Counted from the first letter of the stretch, positions 51,193 to 61,069 are shown. The stretch: DNA of 64,000 bases from Hyaloperonospora brassicae (GCA_947650285.1 CANTFL010000143.1:180315-244314); one strand, 5' to 3'. Program-made: numbers and translations. The notes: generated by a model not told the origin, from the letters alone.

Positions 51193-51634
51193 TGTAACGG
51201 GGCACTGGTGACTACGTACTGTTTGACCAGTACGAAGGATACTTCCACTGACAACAGTGACATTCAGTGCCCTGCAAAGTGTTGCACCAACACAGAGGAA
51301 GAAAAGTAGACTAGTGAACACGCTAGTCTCTGGTAAAAGTAAAACTGTTACTTAATATAATTGAGTCCGATCAATACCATGTCTCTGTTTGTCTTGACTT
51401 AATTATATTAACCTAACTAAACGTGTCATGACGTCCACTCACCACCCATTGCGCGCGTCTAGCAGCGATTGGTGGGTTGATATCTTCACGATATCAACCA
51501 ATGAGTAGACCCTTCGGTCATCTTCAGCAATATCATCATGCTCTGTTATATTGTTGAAAGAATATCCAACGTAATATTCTTTATTGTCACTTTATCCTTA
51601 GTGACAATATAATGTAACGGGCTACCCCGATACA
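51193..51634 (-). repeat. Gypsy-2 5' LTR
   Basis: Direct repeat of 43891-44336, ending TGTAACGG / CCGATACA on the plus strand. The 3' part on the plus strand is a run of hairpins, somewhat degraded here compared with the other LTR. It is expected to carry promoter and polyadenylation signals, but I could not place them. Confidence 0.95.
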
Positions 51635-51639
51635 TGCTG

Positions 51640-52429
51640 GTACTAAGAGAGCTACTACAAGAGGTCGGAAATACGTTGATATAAGCAACGCGGATGTACA
51701 CCGACAAGAGGTCGAAATCTGTCGACCGGAAGCGGAGACGGTATGTCAAGCGGTAAACACGTTGATGTGCAGCCACATTGTATCTGTGGCGACAAACGTG
51801 AAACACCGTTATCTTCGAGCGCATTAAGTCTCAGCAAATGATGGGAGATAATATGACTAAGACTTTACCTAGCAAAAACGGCGAAGCGCGCCGTTGAGCG
51901 TGAGTTAAGAAGCGAGATGGTAGTATTGAGACCATATATAGTGTGAGGCGACCCATGAGTAGTTCGGGAGTTGTATCATCATGTCGTAACTAAAAGCATA
52001 AGAACGAAAGGTTGGTTCAGCCGACCTCTCTCTGCGCCGATCAGGTGCTTACTAGATGGGAGGTTCGCAAACACGTAGGTGGAAAGCAGTGATTCTATCA
52101 GTCAAATTTGAGTGCAACGTCAAAACGAGTATGAAAGGACATAGGACACTTTTGCTCTGAGAAACACAGGGCATTATTAATTCGTTATCCATCTTTTTCT
52201 ATTTGAAATTTCGTGCAGTCGAACGACTCTCTCATCGTTTAAAATTGGACTAGTTTCTTAGATCAGTTTTAAATTTGTAATTTGCTTTCTCATCTTTCGC
52301 TTGCAATATTTAAATTTGATTTGCCTATCAGCGATATTAAAAATAAGGATGAGGTATTAGGCTAAATATGGCCGACGACCGCTTATTAGCAAGTAATCGG
52401 TAGTAGCTGATGCTAGAGCTAACATGCAA
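51640..52429. other. No recognisable gene
   Basis: This is the right flank of the Gypsy-2 insertion. Only short frames, no family recognised. It would have been continuous with 43331-43885 before the insertion. Confidence 0.5.
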
Positions 52430-52925
52430 CGAGTTTACACGTCGACTGGTAGTCGACAATGGGTGTGGTGCACACTATGGATGGGATCCCCTTTTAAGTG
52501 ATATTAGAACACAGTATCAATTTTTGAAGACTGAAATCTGTCAACCATTACTTACGAGATCTTTTGAGAGGTTTTATTTAGGACATTAGCGAGTAGGTTG
52601 ATTACGTTGTTCTAAGGTGTTCTTCTAGGTTAAAAGAAGAAATAAAGTTCAGTTACCCTTTTGATCACTGAAAGACACGTGCCTTACGAGGCGTCTTTGA
52701 TCGGTAGGAGCTAGCAATACCTGTGAAGGTAGCTGCTCCTGAGCACTCTGTGCTGTGATTCATTTGAATCGTTTGGTCCCCCTGGAACAGGGACCGTAAA
52801 CTCTCGAGCTTGTTGACTCTCTGAGTCGGGTTCGTAGAACCAAAGTTGCTCGTAGATCGTTAAGTCTTCCTCTGACTTAAGGAGCTGTGTAGCTCCGCTA
52901 CATAACAACTCTGTTCAATTGAATT
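52430..52925 (-). pseudogene. Orphan retrotransposon-like fragment with hairpins
   Basis: The minus-strand frame 52711-52908 (YEQLWFYEPDSESQ, FTVPVPGGPNDSNE) is an unrecognised acidic peptide. The DNA shows the same dense short hairpins as Gypsy-2, for example GGTCCC/GGGACC, TTAAGTC/GACTTAA and GGAGCT/AGCTCC within 130 bp. I infer a fragment of a related element; the protein itself gives no proof. Confidence 0.4.
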
Positions 52926-52974
52926 GGCTTATTTAACAAATGGGTCTGTTTATGGCCGCCCACACGAGTCAAAC

Positions 52975-54205
52975 GCAGGTTGATCACATACGGCAACGAC
53001 GCACGATAAAGAAGAGTAAGGTATATAGCCAAGACGATCTCGTCTAGGCTGTCAGTGCTCGTGAACGTGGTATGTCATGGGATACCGTTCGTGAGTTTTT
53101 TTTACAATCCCGGAAAGAATGATCCACCGCCGCGCTATCCAGCAGCGCTCTGGTATTACAATAAATAGACCAGGGCCACCATCCGTTCTTTACCGAGAAA
53201 TTAATGACGACCTCCACACGTATATCGTAGGGAAGCAGCGAGAGGGTTTCCCTGTTACTCGTCAGATGGTACTGAGTAAATCCAACGAGGCGTGCTGCGT
53301 GCTTTACAATCCCGCGCAATCGACTGGCATCCTAGCGACAAATGGGTTAGGCGATTCTTTTTCCGTCACCTCAAGCTTTCACTAAGAGTCCCTCAAGTAT
53401 TTTTTCGCACACGCAACCAAGTCGGGCAAGAGAACCATGATTATTTTCTGAACCAGTTTTATAAGCACCCAATCTCGCATCAACTAAATAACGACCGCGT
53501 ATTCAATATAGACGAGACGAGATTATGTCAGAAATTAAAGTCAAGGAAAGTCATGGCTATGCGTAGGTTGAAAAAAGTTTGGACATAGTGCATCGATATG
53601 AGCTTCAACCGGACGCTTGTCGCCTATGTTTGTGATCCGGATCGTGTCTACCGACACTCTTTCTGCTTCCAGGTCAACGTTTAATCGTGGCATCCTGAGT
53701 GAGTGCTCTGTTCATGGTGCTACAGTTGCCGTCGCTTTGAATGCGTTCATGAACTTAGCTATCTTCGTCAAGCGGTTGGACCAATTTGCAGCAAGCGTAA
53801 CCAGCAGCGTCATTCGGCCACTGCTGCTCATCTACGACGGTTGTGCAAGCCATTACAACAAGAGAATCGCTAAGAAAGCGGTCGAGATGACGTTAGTTGT
53901 ACTTCTTCTTCCTCCAAACTCCACATACATCTTTCAGCCTTTGTATGTCTCTGTTTTAAGCCCTTCACTACCAATTTGCGTCGCTCCATAGACCGCTACA
54001 TGGTCGATGAAGATGTGACGAGATTGACGAAGAAACATACGATTTCAACATCATCAAGCGCGTGGCAAAATGGTGTGCTTACCAAGCCAGATAATGTGAT
54101 TTCTGGCTTTGCCAGCACTGGCCTTTGGCCAATTTCAGCACTCAAAATGCGTGCACGTAGAGAATTATACGCCGATGGAGGTGTTATGAACGAAAGCGTA
54201 TAAAG
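52975..54205 (+). pseudogene. pogo-like (CENP-B/DDE) transposase, dead
   Basis: A cut-and-paste transposase of the Tc1/mariner-pogo type. N-terminal remnants: TIKKSKVYSQDDLV, a stop, then ARERGMSWDTVREF (HTH). The CENP-B-like HTH follows in 53119-53385 (EINDDLHTYIVGKQREGFP). The frame 53292-53588 has WVRRFFFRH and RVFNIDETRL with the first catalytic Asp. 53617-53991 has LLLIYDGCASHYN with the second Asp. The third, normally in QPLD, reads FQPLYV, so Asp has become Tyr. 53976-54203 has DNVISGFASTGLWPIS, the usual C-terminal motif. At least three frame changes. I could not identify terminal inverted repeats. Confidence 0.85.
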
Positions 54206-54209
54206 CGAC

Positions 54210-55590
54210 CCGGTGTGGCTCACAGTACGGCAAGAGCTCCATGGGGGGCACTCTTCCTTCCCAAGAGTCAAAGAGCTGCAAAGGAAAGCGCATCATGACT
54301 CAGGAACATTTGCAACTTGAGTAATACAATCGGGTTCTGTATTCGATTTGTTACGGTGATGAACTGACCCATTCGTGGAAAGTCCAGTATTTTTGCCTCT
54401 TTGCTTTGTTCCATAACTTTCTCAAATTTGTTTTTCTGACATATGGTTTGCTGCAACGGGTCGCCACGGTCTACGTATTTCTTCTTAGCTATTTTTTGAA
54501 ACAAAATGAACGAAAATTGAAGTTAGTATTTAGTATTAGCTAAGGTGTACGAATCCCGGGCATAAATCGGTCTTACACTTTATAAGCTTAATAAGCTGTA
54601 AATTTCAGAATTGTACAAAAGCCAGTAGTATATTGGACGACCGAAATAGCACCAATTTTAAAAGGCAGCGACCGCTGTTCAATTGTTAGCGAAACAGGCT
54701 ATCAGACATCGATGAGCCATCTTTTCACAACAGGACAAAAGGGCAAATGTGGTGCACGAAATTTGTAGCTTCGAAGCCAAATCGAGTTTTAGTTGCTTTT
54801 CCTTTGACTGCTACGGTCTTCGTCTTTTTTCGCATCACACGCCACTTTTGACACTACATCCGTCGAGCTTACACAATTCTACGCACATATTTCGTGCTTC
54901 GACAGTCTTGGATGGCACTACATAAAAGCGTAACCGTATCGACACCGGCACGCGTGATCGAGTAGGTGGTGCCTTTGATACAACGATTGATGCTGTATGC
55001 GTACATGGGGGTCTCATAATATGACACAGCCATCCTATGACACTCTCAAGTGAACCGTCGGTACGGCCGTATCCTACTTGAAGAACAAGCCAGCACTGGC
55101 TGCATACATCACGCCGGATCCGGTAGTAATATGATTCTAGTCGCTTCTTGGCCTAGTCACCAGACGTCGAATGGCTGAACAGTCGTGTCGCGACCGACAC
55201 TTCGAGCTCAAGTATGACTTTCGTGTCCACGTTTCTCGCCAAAATTGTCCAGTGCGACCGACGCCGATCTAACTGAAGGGGTAGTGAGTTTGCAGCGTTG
55301 TTGCATAGTCCTTACCCACCGTCTGGATGTCGGGTGAGCGCTCTATGCACGCAAACGTAGTGTAATTGCTGCTTCATTTGCTGCAATAGTTGATACCTCG
55401 ATGAAAAGAGCCGATTTCCGATATACCGACTTGTCATGCAAGCGAAAGCGCAACGTGTTTGAGATTTTCCCAGTTTAGTCGCGTCAAGTCTTTCAGTCGA
55501 TACGAAATCGCAAGCCCCGTCAAGACAAAAAAAACACTGTTGTCGATAAAACTGCTGGCAGCACTACCATCTATCCGCCTTTGTGTCTGC
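54210..55590. other. No recognisable gene
   Basis: Short frames only (54268-54504 minus, 54835-55017 minus, 55434-55643 minus). The last overlaps the 3' end of M96-like gene 1 in another frame. GC content rises toward the gene. Confidence 0.5.
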
Positions 55591-55593
55591 TCC

Positions 55594-57278
55594 TCATCGG
55601 GCGTCAATTGATGACCTATCGTCACTGTCGTCCGACTCGTCATCGTGCTCCAGCACTTTCATGCCCTCCGTCTTCAATCGATCACGTGGTCGACACGGGA
55701 CAACCATTGGGTCCTCGTTCTTCCTGTTTCTGTATGCGTCACTGAGCATCGTCATATGAAAGTCGCCGTTAAAATACGGTAGGAGCTTGTGCAACTCGCG
55801 ACGGATCACGGGTGAGTCGGGTGGCAAATTGTACCGATGCACGCGCAGCCGGCGCAAGAGCACAATCGGCACCTGGTGCTCCGGATCGGTCACGCGGGCG
55901 ATCGTGAGCATCATGCACGTCTCAGTGCGAAGACCCAACTGCAAAGCAGGTGGCATCGACGAGGGGGCCACACCTTCGCGACAGTCTCCTGGTCCTGCCC
56001 GAGCTTTTCGCTGCGCTGCGTCCACCGCTTCCTTATCGTCCTCGTCCACGAAATCCGTCACAATGACCGCCAAGTCGTCACTCACGAGCTTGCTCGTCCA
56101 CGCTTGGTTCGCACGGGCTCCATGCATGTCGCCATCTCTCCTCTCCACGCGCGCATAGTACGTGGAGGGTCCAACCTGGACTTCCGACTGCATTCACACA
56201 AAGCGCAAAGAAGCAGCAAGAGAGAAGACCAAGACGAGCACACACACACACACACTTAGCACATGAGGTCGCCAAGCCAGCACTGAAGCACCCACCATCC
56301 CAACATCAATGCACTTGCACGTCTACCTGAATTTCAAACAGCACGCCAAGGCGCTGCTCGAGCTCGATTGACGTATTCGTGAGCTTGTTCACTAGCGTGT
56401 GAAAAATCTGCGGGATACAGACACTCGCGGGTGCCTTGCACACAAAGACGTTCGAGACGAGCGTGCCACATCCACTGGCCTCGTCGCTTCGCGCACCGGC
56501 CGTCTTTGGTACCGGCAGCGTCGTCGCGGCAGTGCTTGTCCGCGAGAACGGCAGATTCGAGAGCGTCAAGGGCACAAACTCACGGGTTAAAGCCTCGACG
56601 AGGTCAGGTGCAAGCCGCACTGCGACTTCAAATCGTGCGTGCAGCGTCTTCTTGTGGTCCTCGAGGTCTACTCCTTCAAGGTGCAAGTACCCGTGCAGGC
56701 GGTCAAAGAGCTCTTGGCAAAACACCGAGCGCGACCACAGCGGTGCCTCGGTGAGTTTCTGCTGCAGCGACGAAAAGTAGAGCTGCTGGTGCAGCAGCTC
56801 TTCCTTGAGCTGGCCATTGAGCTGCTCGACGTGCGCCGTGACGGTCTTTTGCTTGGCGGCCGTGCAAGCCGCGAGGAGCACGTCTTGTTGCGGCAGCGCT
56901 GCTTTCCACTTGGCACAGAGCGCCGTGAACTGCTCGTCCAGTCGCTTCGCTTCGCGTCGCAGCGCCTTCACCTCGTGCTAGTGCGGCCATCACACAGTCC
57001 ACAGCAACACAGAGAGAGAGAGAGAGAGAGACGCACACAACAGGTGACACAATGAGCTATTGGCGGACCGAACGACACTGTCGTTAGCTCTACGGATACG
57101 CAAAGGAACAAAGGAAGCGATCGAGCACAAGAGACAGCGGCACACACACACACACCGCAGGAGGGAGTGTGGTCTTGCGGGGTGACGGGCCCGACGGGGT
57201 GTCTGGTTTCCGAGCGGATCCGACTCGTGGGAACGGGTCCGTCCGTGGACGTCTGTCAGGTCGCTGGTTGTTCGACAT
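55594..57278 (-). CDS. M96-like protein 1 (three exons)
   Basis: A member of the oomycete M96 mating-specific protein family, whose biochemical role is not known. Exon 1 57278-57156 (ATG, 41 codons, basic: SNNQRPDRRPRTDP). Intron 1 56978-57155. Exon 2 56977-56327 (217 codons). Intron 2 56188-56326. Exon 3 56187-55594. All junctions are phase 0 and GT-AG; total 455 aa. Exon 2 opens with a leucine/charged coiled coil (HEVKALRREAKRLDEQF), aligning with HEVRLLRSQVAEMEEQL in gene 2. Exon 3 has AVIVTDFVDEDD and LPYFNGDFHMTMLSDAY, family-like C-terminal motifs, then an acidic tail (DDESDDSDD). Exon 1 is the least certain part. No signal peptide is evident. Confidence 0.75.
56188..56326 (-). other. 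Intron 2 of M96-like gene 1
   Basis: Donor ATTCAG|GTAGAC and acceptor GAATGCAG|TCGGAA on the minus strand, 139 bp. Removing it joins two frames in phase 0 and bypasses the stop at 56306. It also contains a (GT)n run. Confidence 0.75.
56978..57155 (-). other. Intron 1 of M96-like gene 1, microsatellite-rich
   Basis: On the minus strand the donor is GCG|GTGTGTGTGTGTG, inside a (GT)n run, and the acceptor is GCACTAG|CACGAG. A (CT)n tract (plus strand AG repeat, about 57012-57031) lies 30-50 bp upstream of the acceptor, like a long polypyrimidine tract. Confidence 0.65.
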
Positions 57279-57424
57279 GCTCGACGGATACGGACCTCAA
57301 ACTGCGGTCGCTGTTGCTGGGAATGCGCTGTTTGTTGTCGCTCACTCGCCTCGTGGTCGATGCACCGGACGACTGACGCGTGGCGACGGTGGACGAAGGG
57401 GTCGCCTCTATCCACTAAAACGTG

Positions 57425-57485
57425 GGCCTCCTCTCTCTCTCTCTCACACACACACTTCCTGTGTGTGTATATGTGTGTGTGAGGA
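57425..57485. repeat. (CT)n-(CA)n-(GT)n microsatellite
   Basis: The plus strand has CTCTCTCTCTC, then CACACACACA, then TGTGTGTGTATATGTGTGTG, upstream of the ATG of M96-like gene 1. CA and GT halves can pair into a hairpin. Confidence 0.85.
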
Positions 57486-57539
57486 CGATGCAAAGCGGAT
57501 CGAGCGACGACTGAACGAATGGCGCAGTCGGTCAATGGA

Positions 57540-59340
57540 TCAATTGAGGAGCTCGAGCTGCCGAGTGTCGATAGGTGCGCGTTTGCAGATGTGGTGCCCC
57601 GAATGATGACGATACGCGGCCGAGCACGCGGAATCAGCAGTTTTAGGAGGAGATACAGATGCACCCGAAGATACAGCAGGCAGGTCGGCCAGTAGGCGGG
57701 ACACACACCCGACGCTGACGAACTCGTAGGTCGTCTCGTTGTCGATTGCTGCCACGACTCGATCGCTCCACGCGGTGGCCAGTTGAGGTCGAGTGTTTAC
57801 ATGCGCATGTAGAGGTGGTGCTGTTGCTGGCTGCTCTCTGATCGAGCAATTGGCTCGCGATGGGAAGCACGCGTCTCATTTCGCACGTGGCTCGTAAGCA
57901 TTCGGTGTGTGTTTGCACACGTCTGTGTGTGTGTGGAAGAGGGGCGAGAGGCACGTAGGCACGCAGGCAGAGGCGAAGACAATCACATGACAGTGTTGTT
58001 TTGCGACCAGGTGGGAGGTCCATGCGGTAAACAGTGGCGTCGTAGCTCTCTACATGCAGAAGAAGGACTACAAAGTGCTTGGCGAGTCTATGTCCGAGAC
58101 GCGTCGGCGTAGGACGCGGACGTTGAGTTTGTAACACGAATTATTACGGTGCGGTGGATGACTGCTGGGGGGGTTCCAGGAGGTGGGCACGAGTGGACGA
58201 TGACAGGTTTGTCGCTGTCGCGCGCAGATTTTTGGGGAACGACTCTGTTTCTAGTAACCCGCAACGAAGGAGCTCCTGCCTGACGCTCAGACAGGACGGA
58301 CAACCGCGTTCGCCCGCCACGGGAGCGACGTCCACTTTGCCGATGCAGTAGTCCACGTGCGACTCGCGTGTTCGCGTCATGTGTTGTTTCGCCACGAAAG
58401 TCTCGCAAGCGGACGACTGTTTATTCCATTGCAGAAACTCATGAGTCAGGTGAGACTGCACGAGGCTGCGAGTCGAATAATGGACGACCGAGAAAAGAGA
58501 CCAAGAGCAAAAAGAGCAAAAAGACGACTCTGATGATGAAAAGAATAAGACGAGAAAGTCTGGGCGCCACTTTTGTTTTCGTGTGTCAAGTTCCAGCTCT
58601 CTCTTGTAACGCAATCGCGGCGTCAAGCCCTGAAGTTCATGTGTCGTTCTGATCGCGCCGCGAGCTCGGGCGTCTGGGGCACGCCGTGCGACCCATAAAC
58701 ACAGCGTGCAAGAACGCCCTGGACCGGGAAGAGAGGGATTTGCACGAGCCTGGCCCGCCTCACACGCAGTCATCGGGGTCGTCTCGTCCATGACGCGGAA
58801 AATCAGACGGCCGCGGCTGTCCATTAATCAAGCTCGTTGCAGAGCCAGGACGTGCCCATACCGGATGATGTACAAGGTCGTGCAGCGTCCCTCCTGCAGC
58901 GCTTGACGATCTCGCGACATTGCGCGTCCGATCACTGCGGTCCTTCGTGTCGACAACAAGCGCGTGTATCGATGGGTCAGTGGGCTGTGCAGTCCGAGTC
59001 GAGCAGCTACGAATGACGTCTGCTGGAGCACCACATAGCAGCTGAGGGAACGCAGACCACTGCACGTCTGTTGACTGCAAGTGGAGAGACGCCTCGGGAA
59101 TCTCAACGCGCACATCTGTGCACATAGCAGGGGCATCTCCGAGCACGAAAGCGAGATGCGTGGTCGTGCTGCCCGCACGAAGAAGAACTTGATCGTACGT
59201 CGACGAAGCAGTGATACTATTTTTGTGTCCCTCGCGAACGATTGGTCGTAGTTGCTCAGTTTTTGCCAGCAGTGCCCATTCTTCGTCGACGTGTTTCTTT
59301 ATCGTCGACGAAGAATAGGCAGATTCGACCAGTCACAAAA
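57540..59340 (-). other. Unresolved minus-strand coding signal
   Basis: Between the two M96-like genes lies GC-rich DNA with long minus-strand frames that read like protein but do not join simply. 58770-59330 begins SSSTIKKHVDEEWALLAKTEQ and contains STTTHLAFVLGDAPAM. 58144-58824 is open for 226 codons and includes HEFLQWNKQSSACETFVAK and GERGCPSCLSVRQELLRCG. 57643-58137 includes HFVVLLLHVESYDATVYRM. 57540-57850 includes WSDRVVAAIDNETTYEF and ends in a stop. One multi-exon gene or a pseudogene of several exons would fit. I could not fix splice sites or name a family. Confidence 0.35.
59278..59316. repeat. Perfect 13-bp inverted repeat
   Basis: ATTCTTCGTCGAC at 59278-59290 and its exact reverse complement at 59304-59316, with a 13-nt loop. 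It lies at the 5' end of the unresolved coding signal. Confidence 0.9.
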
Positions 59341-59628
59341 ATCGAATAATTGCTGCGTCAGCAGCCTTCAAATCGAGACGCTTGACTGGGAGAATGTATG
59401 TGCGTTTCGTGCTCGCAAAAAACCAGCCCGACGGAGCGCGGATTCACGATTGAAAGACACGTTTACGTCAGCGCCCGGCGTACTGTTCGATTGCAATCAA
59501 TACCCCTCTCGTGTCCAAAAGCTATCGCAGCTCGTCCAGTGTTGGCGACAACTATGTTGACAAAGGCCAAGCGAAAACAACATCTCGAGTCTTTCCTAAT
59601 TTACCTTGTGGGATTTCCATCCGTCAAA

Positions 59629-60954
59629 CTAGTTCAGAGCGCTCAGCTGCAGCTGTTGTTGTTGTTGTTGTTGTTGTTCTTGTTGTTCTTGTTGTTGTTG
59701 TTGTTGCTGTTGTTGCTGTTGTTGTTGAATGTAGTCGCACACGGCCGCTGTGAGTAGGTCTCCGTTGAGAATAGGTCGGATGTTCTCGAGGTCGTTCTTG
59801 AGGGCCTCGTCGTCAGGCAGCATATTGTAGTGGTACACGACAACCCAGCGCAACGTCACGGACGTGGTCTGTCCAGCAACTGCGTTCTCGTGAGGCATGA
59901 CAGAGAGTGCACCGATTCCATAATGGGACGACGAGCCCTCGTGCACGGGGTACAGCGGGTCGTCGACAATCGCGTCAATGTGCACCATTCCGTGCGTGGC
60001 CGTTAGCTCCGAGCAAACGACATTGTTCACCGTTGCAGGGAGCCCCGCGCCGAGGAACGTCGAGCGACGGTAGACCACGGGCGAGTCTACACTGTTGAGT
60101 CGGACGCGCTTCGCGTTGACGTTAAAGTGGCGCTTCATCGATGACGGGATGCCGTCAAAGTAGGCCAAAACTGCTGCGTACGCCTCTTCGAGCGACGTGT
60201 GCGGGATCTCGGTGATAAAGGTGCTCGAGATAAGGGTGTGGTCGCGGCCCCCTGTCACGTCAATCTGCGACAGCGGCAGGACGTCATCCGTCTGCTTCTC
60301 CTGCTGGGTGGCTCTGGCCTTGTTGACTGCCATCTGCGTGAGGCTCGCAACGATCGACGGCAGTGTCGCAACCGACCGGTGGTTGTGAGCCAGAAGTACC
60401 TGTTCCCTCTCGTGGGGATTACGGCTCAGCCGTGTGTCAAAGTGGAGGGCCTCGAAGATCGTCTGTCCGCTCGACTGCAAAGGAGCCCGCGACATCGCCG
60501 ACTGCAGCGTTGCAAACACCAACTGCTGCTCGAGCAGCATCTGCTGCAGCGCCCGGTGCATCGTCTCGCTCTGCATGACTTTGTGCTTCTCTCTGGCCGA
60601 GTGCTGGGCCAGTGCCAACGTGCGTTGGTCGAGGAGCTGCGCCGCCCACTTTTCGTTCAACAGACGGAGCTGCTCTTCCATTTCGGCGACTTGGGATCGG
60701 AGGAGACGGACTTCGTGGGTGGCGGTGAGCGGAGTCCTCGTGGCTCCTCGGGCCCGAGGGGGCGTCGAGGTCAAGCCCGGGATGACGCAAGTGAGCTCCT
60801 CATTTGTCCCGATGGCATAAGGTACAAAGGGGTGGGTGGGCTTGAGAGTGCTATGCGTAGAGTCGCTGCTATTGCTGCTGTTGCTGGCGGTGTGGGCGGT
60901 GTGGGTGGGTGGTGGACTGAGCGCGAGTTTGCTCAAGTCGACGGGAGAGCTCAT
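59629..60954 (-). CDS. M96-like protein 2 with poly-Gln tail (441 aa)
   Basis: An intronless paralogue of M96-like protein 1, in tandem on the same strand. ATG at 60952-60954, stop at 59629-59631. Residues 1-75 are Ser/Thr/Pro-rich and likely disordered. A coiled coil begins near residue 79 (HEVRLLRSQVAEMEEQL) and continues with MLLEQQLVFATLQSAM, matching LLHQQLYFSSLQQKL in gene 1. The middle has EIPHTSLEEAYAAVLAYFDG, which fits a START-like region seen in this family. The end, VVYHYNMLPDD...IRPILNGDLLTAAV, matches VHRYNLPPD...LPYFNGDFHMTML of gene 1. The last 30 residues are mostly Gln with two Glu. Function unknown; M96 was first described as mating-associated. Confidence 0.85.
   Translation of the reverse strand: MSSPVDLSKLALSPPPTHTAHTASNSSNSSDSTHSTLKPTHPFVPYAIGTNEELTCVIPGLTSTPPRARGATRTPLTATHEVRLLRSQVAEMEEQLRLLNEKWAAQLLDQRTLALAQHSAREKHKVMQSETMHRALQQMLLEQQLVFATLQSAMSRAPLQSSGQTIFEALHFDTRLSRNPHEREQVLLAHNHRSVATLPSIVASLTQMAVNKARATQQEKQTDDVLPLSQIDVTGGRDHTLISSTFITEIPHTSLEEAYAAVLAYFDGIPSSMKRHFNVNAKRVRLNSVDSPVVYRRSTFLGAGLPATVNNVVCSELTATHGMVHIDAIVDDPLYPVHEGSSSHYGIGALSVMPHENAVAGQTTSVTLRWVVVYHYNMLPDDEALKNDLENIRPILNGDLLTAAVCDYIQQQQQQQQQQQQQEQQEQQQQQQQQLQLSALN
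59643..59733 (-). repeat. CAA/CAG repeat coding for poly-Gln
   Basis: The plus strand shows TTG/CTG triplets with two TTC interruptions. On the minus strand this encodes about 25 Gln with two Glu at the C-terminus of M96-like protein 2. Such tracts vary in length between isolates. Confidence 0.9.
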
Positions 60955-61069
60955 GGTTGAAAGTGGCGACGGCTGGACGATGCTGTTGGTGCGATACGCA
61001 CTCGATTGTATGTATGTGCTCGGGCGGTCGAGAGAGCGGAGGAGGCGTCGGTTTGTTTGATGCAGGAAC

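Larger units (their letters stand above)
43891..51634 (-). mobile_element. Gypsy-2: complete but inactive Ty3/Gypsy chromovirus
   Basis: A 7.74-kb element with LTRs 43891-44336 (3') and 51193-51634 (5'), both TGTAAC...TACA, flanked by the 5-bp duplication TGCTG (43886-43890 and 51635-51639). Minus-strand order: gag, protease, RT, RNase H, integrase, chromodomain. A plus-strand antisense frame lies between pol and the 3' LTR. The LTRs differ at several percent of positions by eye, so the insertion is not recent. Pol is broken by frameshifts and stops. Short perfect hairpins occur throughout. Confidence 0.95.

Noticed and set aside
43891..51634. Assembly artefact as the source of hairpins and palindromes
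   Set aside because: The Gypsy-2 hairpins are short, differ in sequence, and occur within otherwise normal LTR-element architecture with an exact 5-bp target-site duplication, which an artefact would not produce. The large palindrome at 40-42 kb is less secure.
56668..57055. Plus-strand and alternative-frame ORFs across M96-like gene 1
   Set aside because: Leucine- or arginine-rich shadows of the GC-rich coding exon; the minus-strand exon chain explains the region with proper splice sites.
60199..60960. 253-codon plus-strand frame opposite M96-like gene 2
   Set aside because: It exactly mirrors the coding part of gene 2, is Arg/Leu/Gly-rich and has no motif; an antisense shadow of a GC-rich gene.
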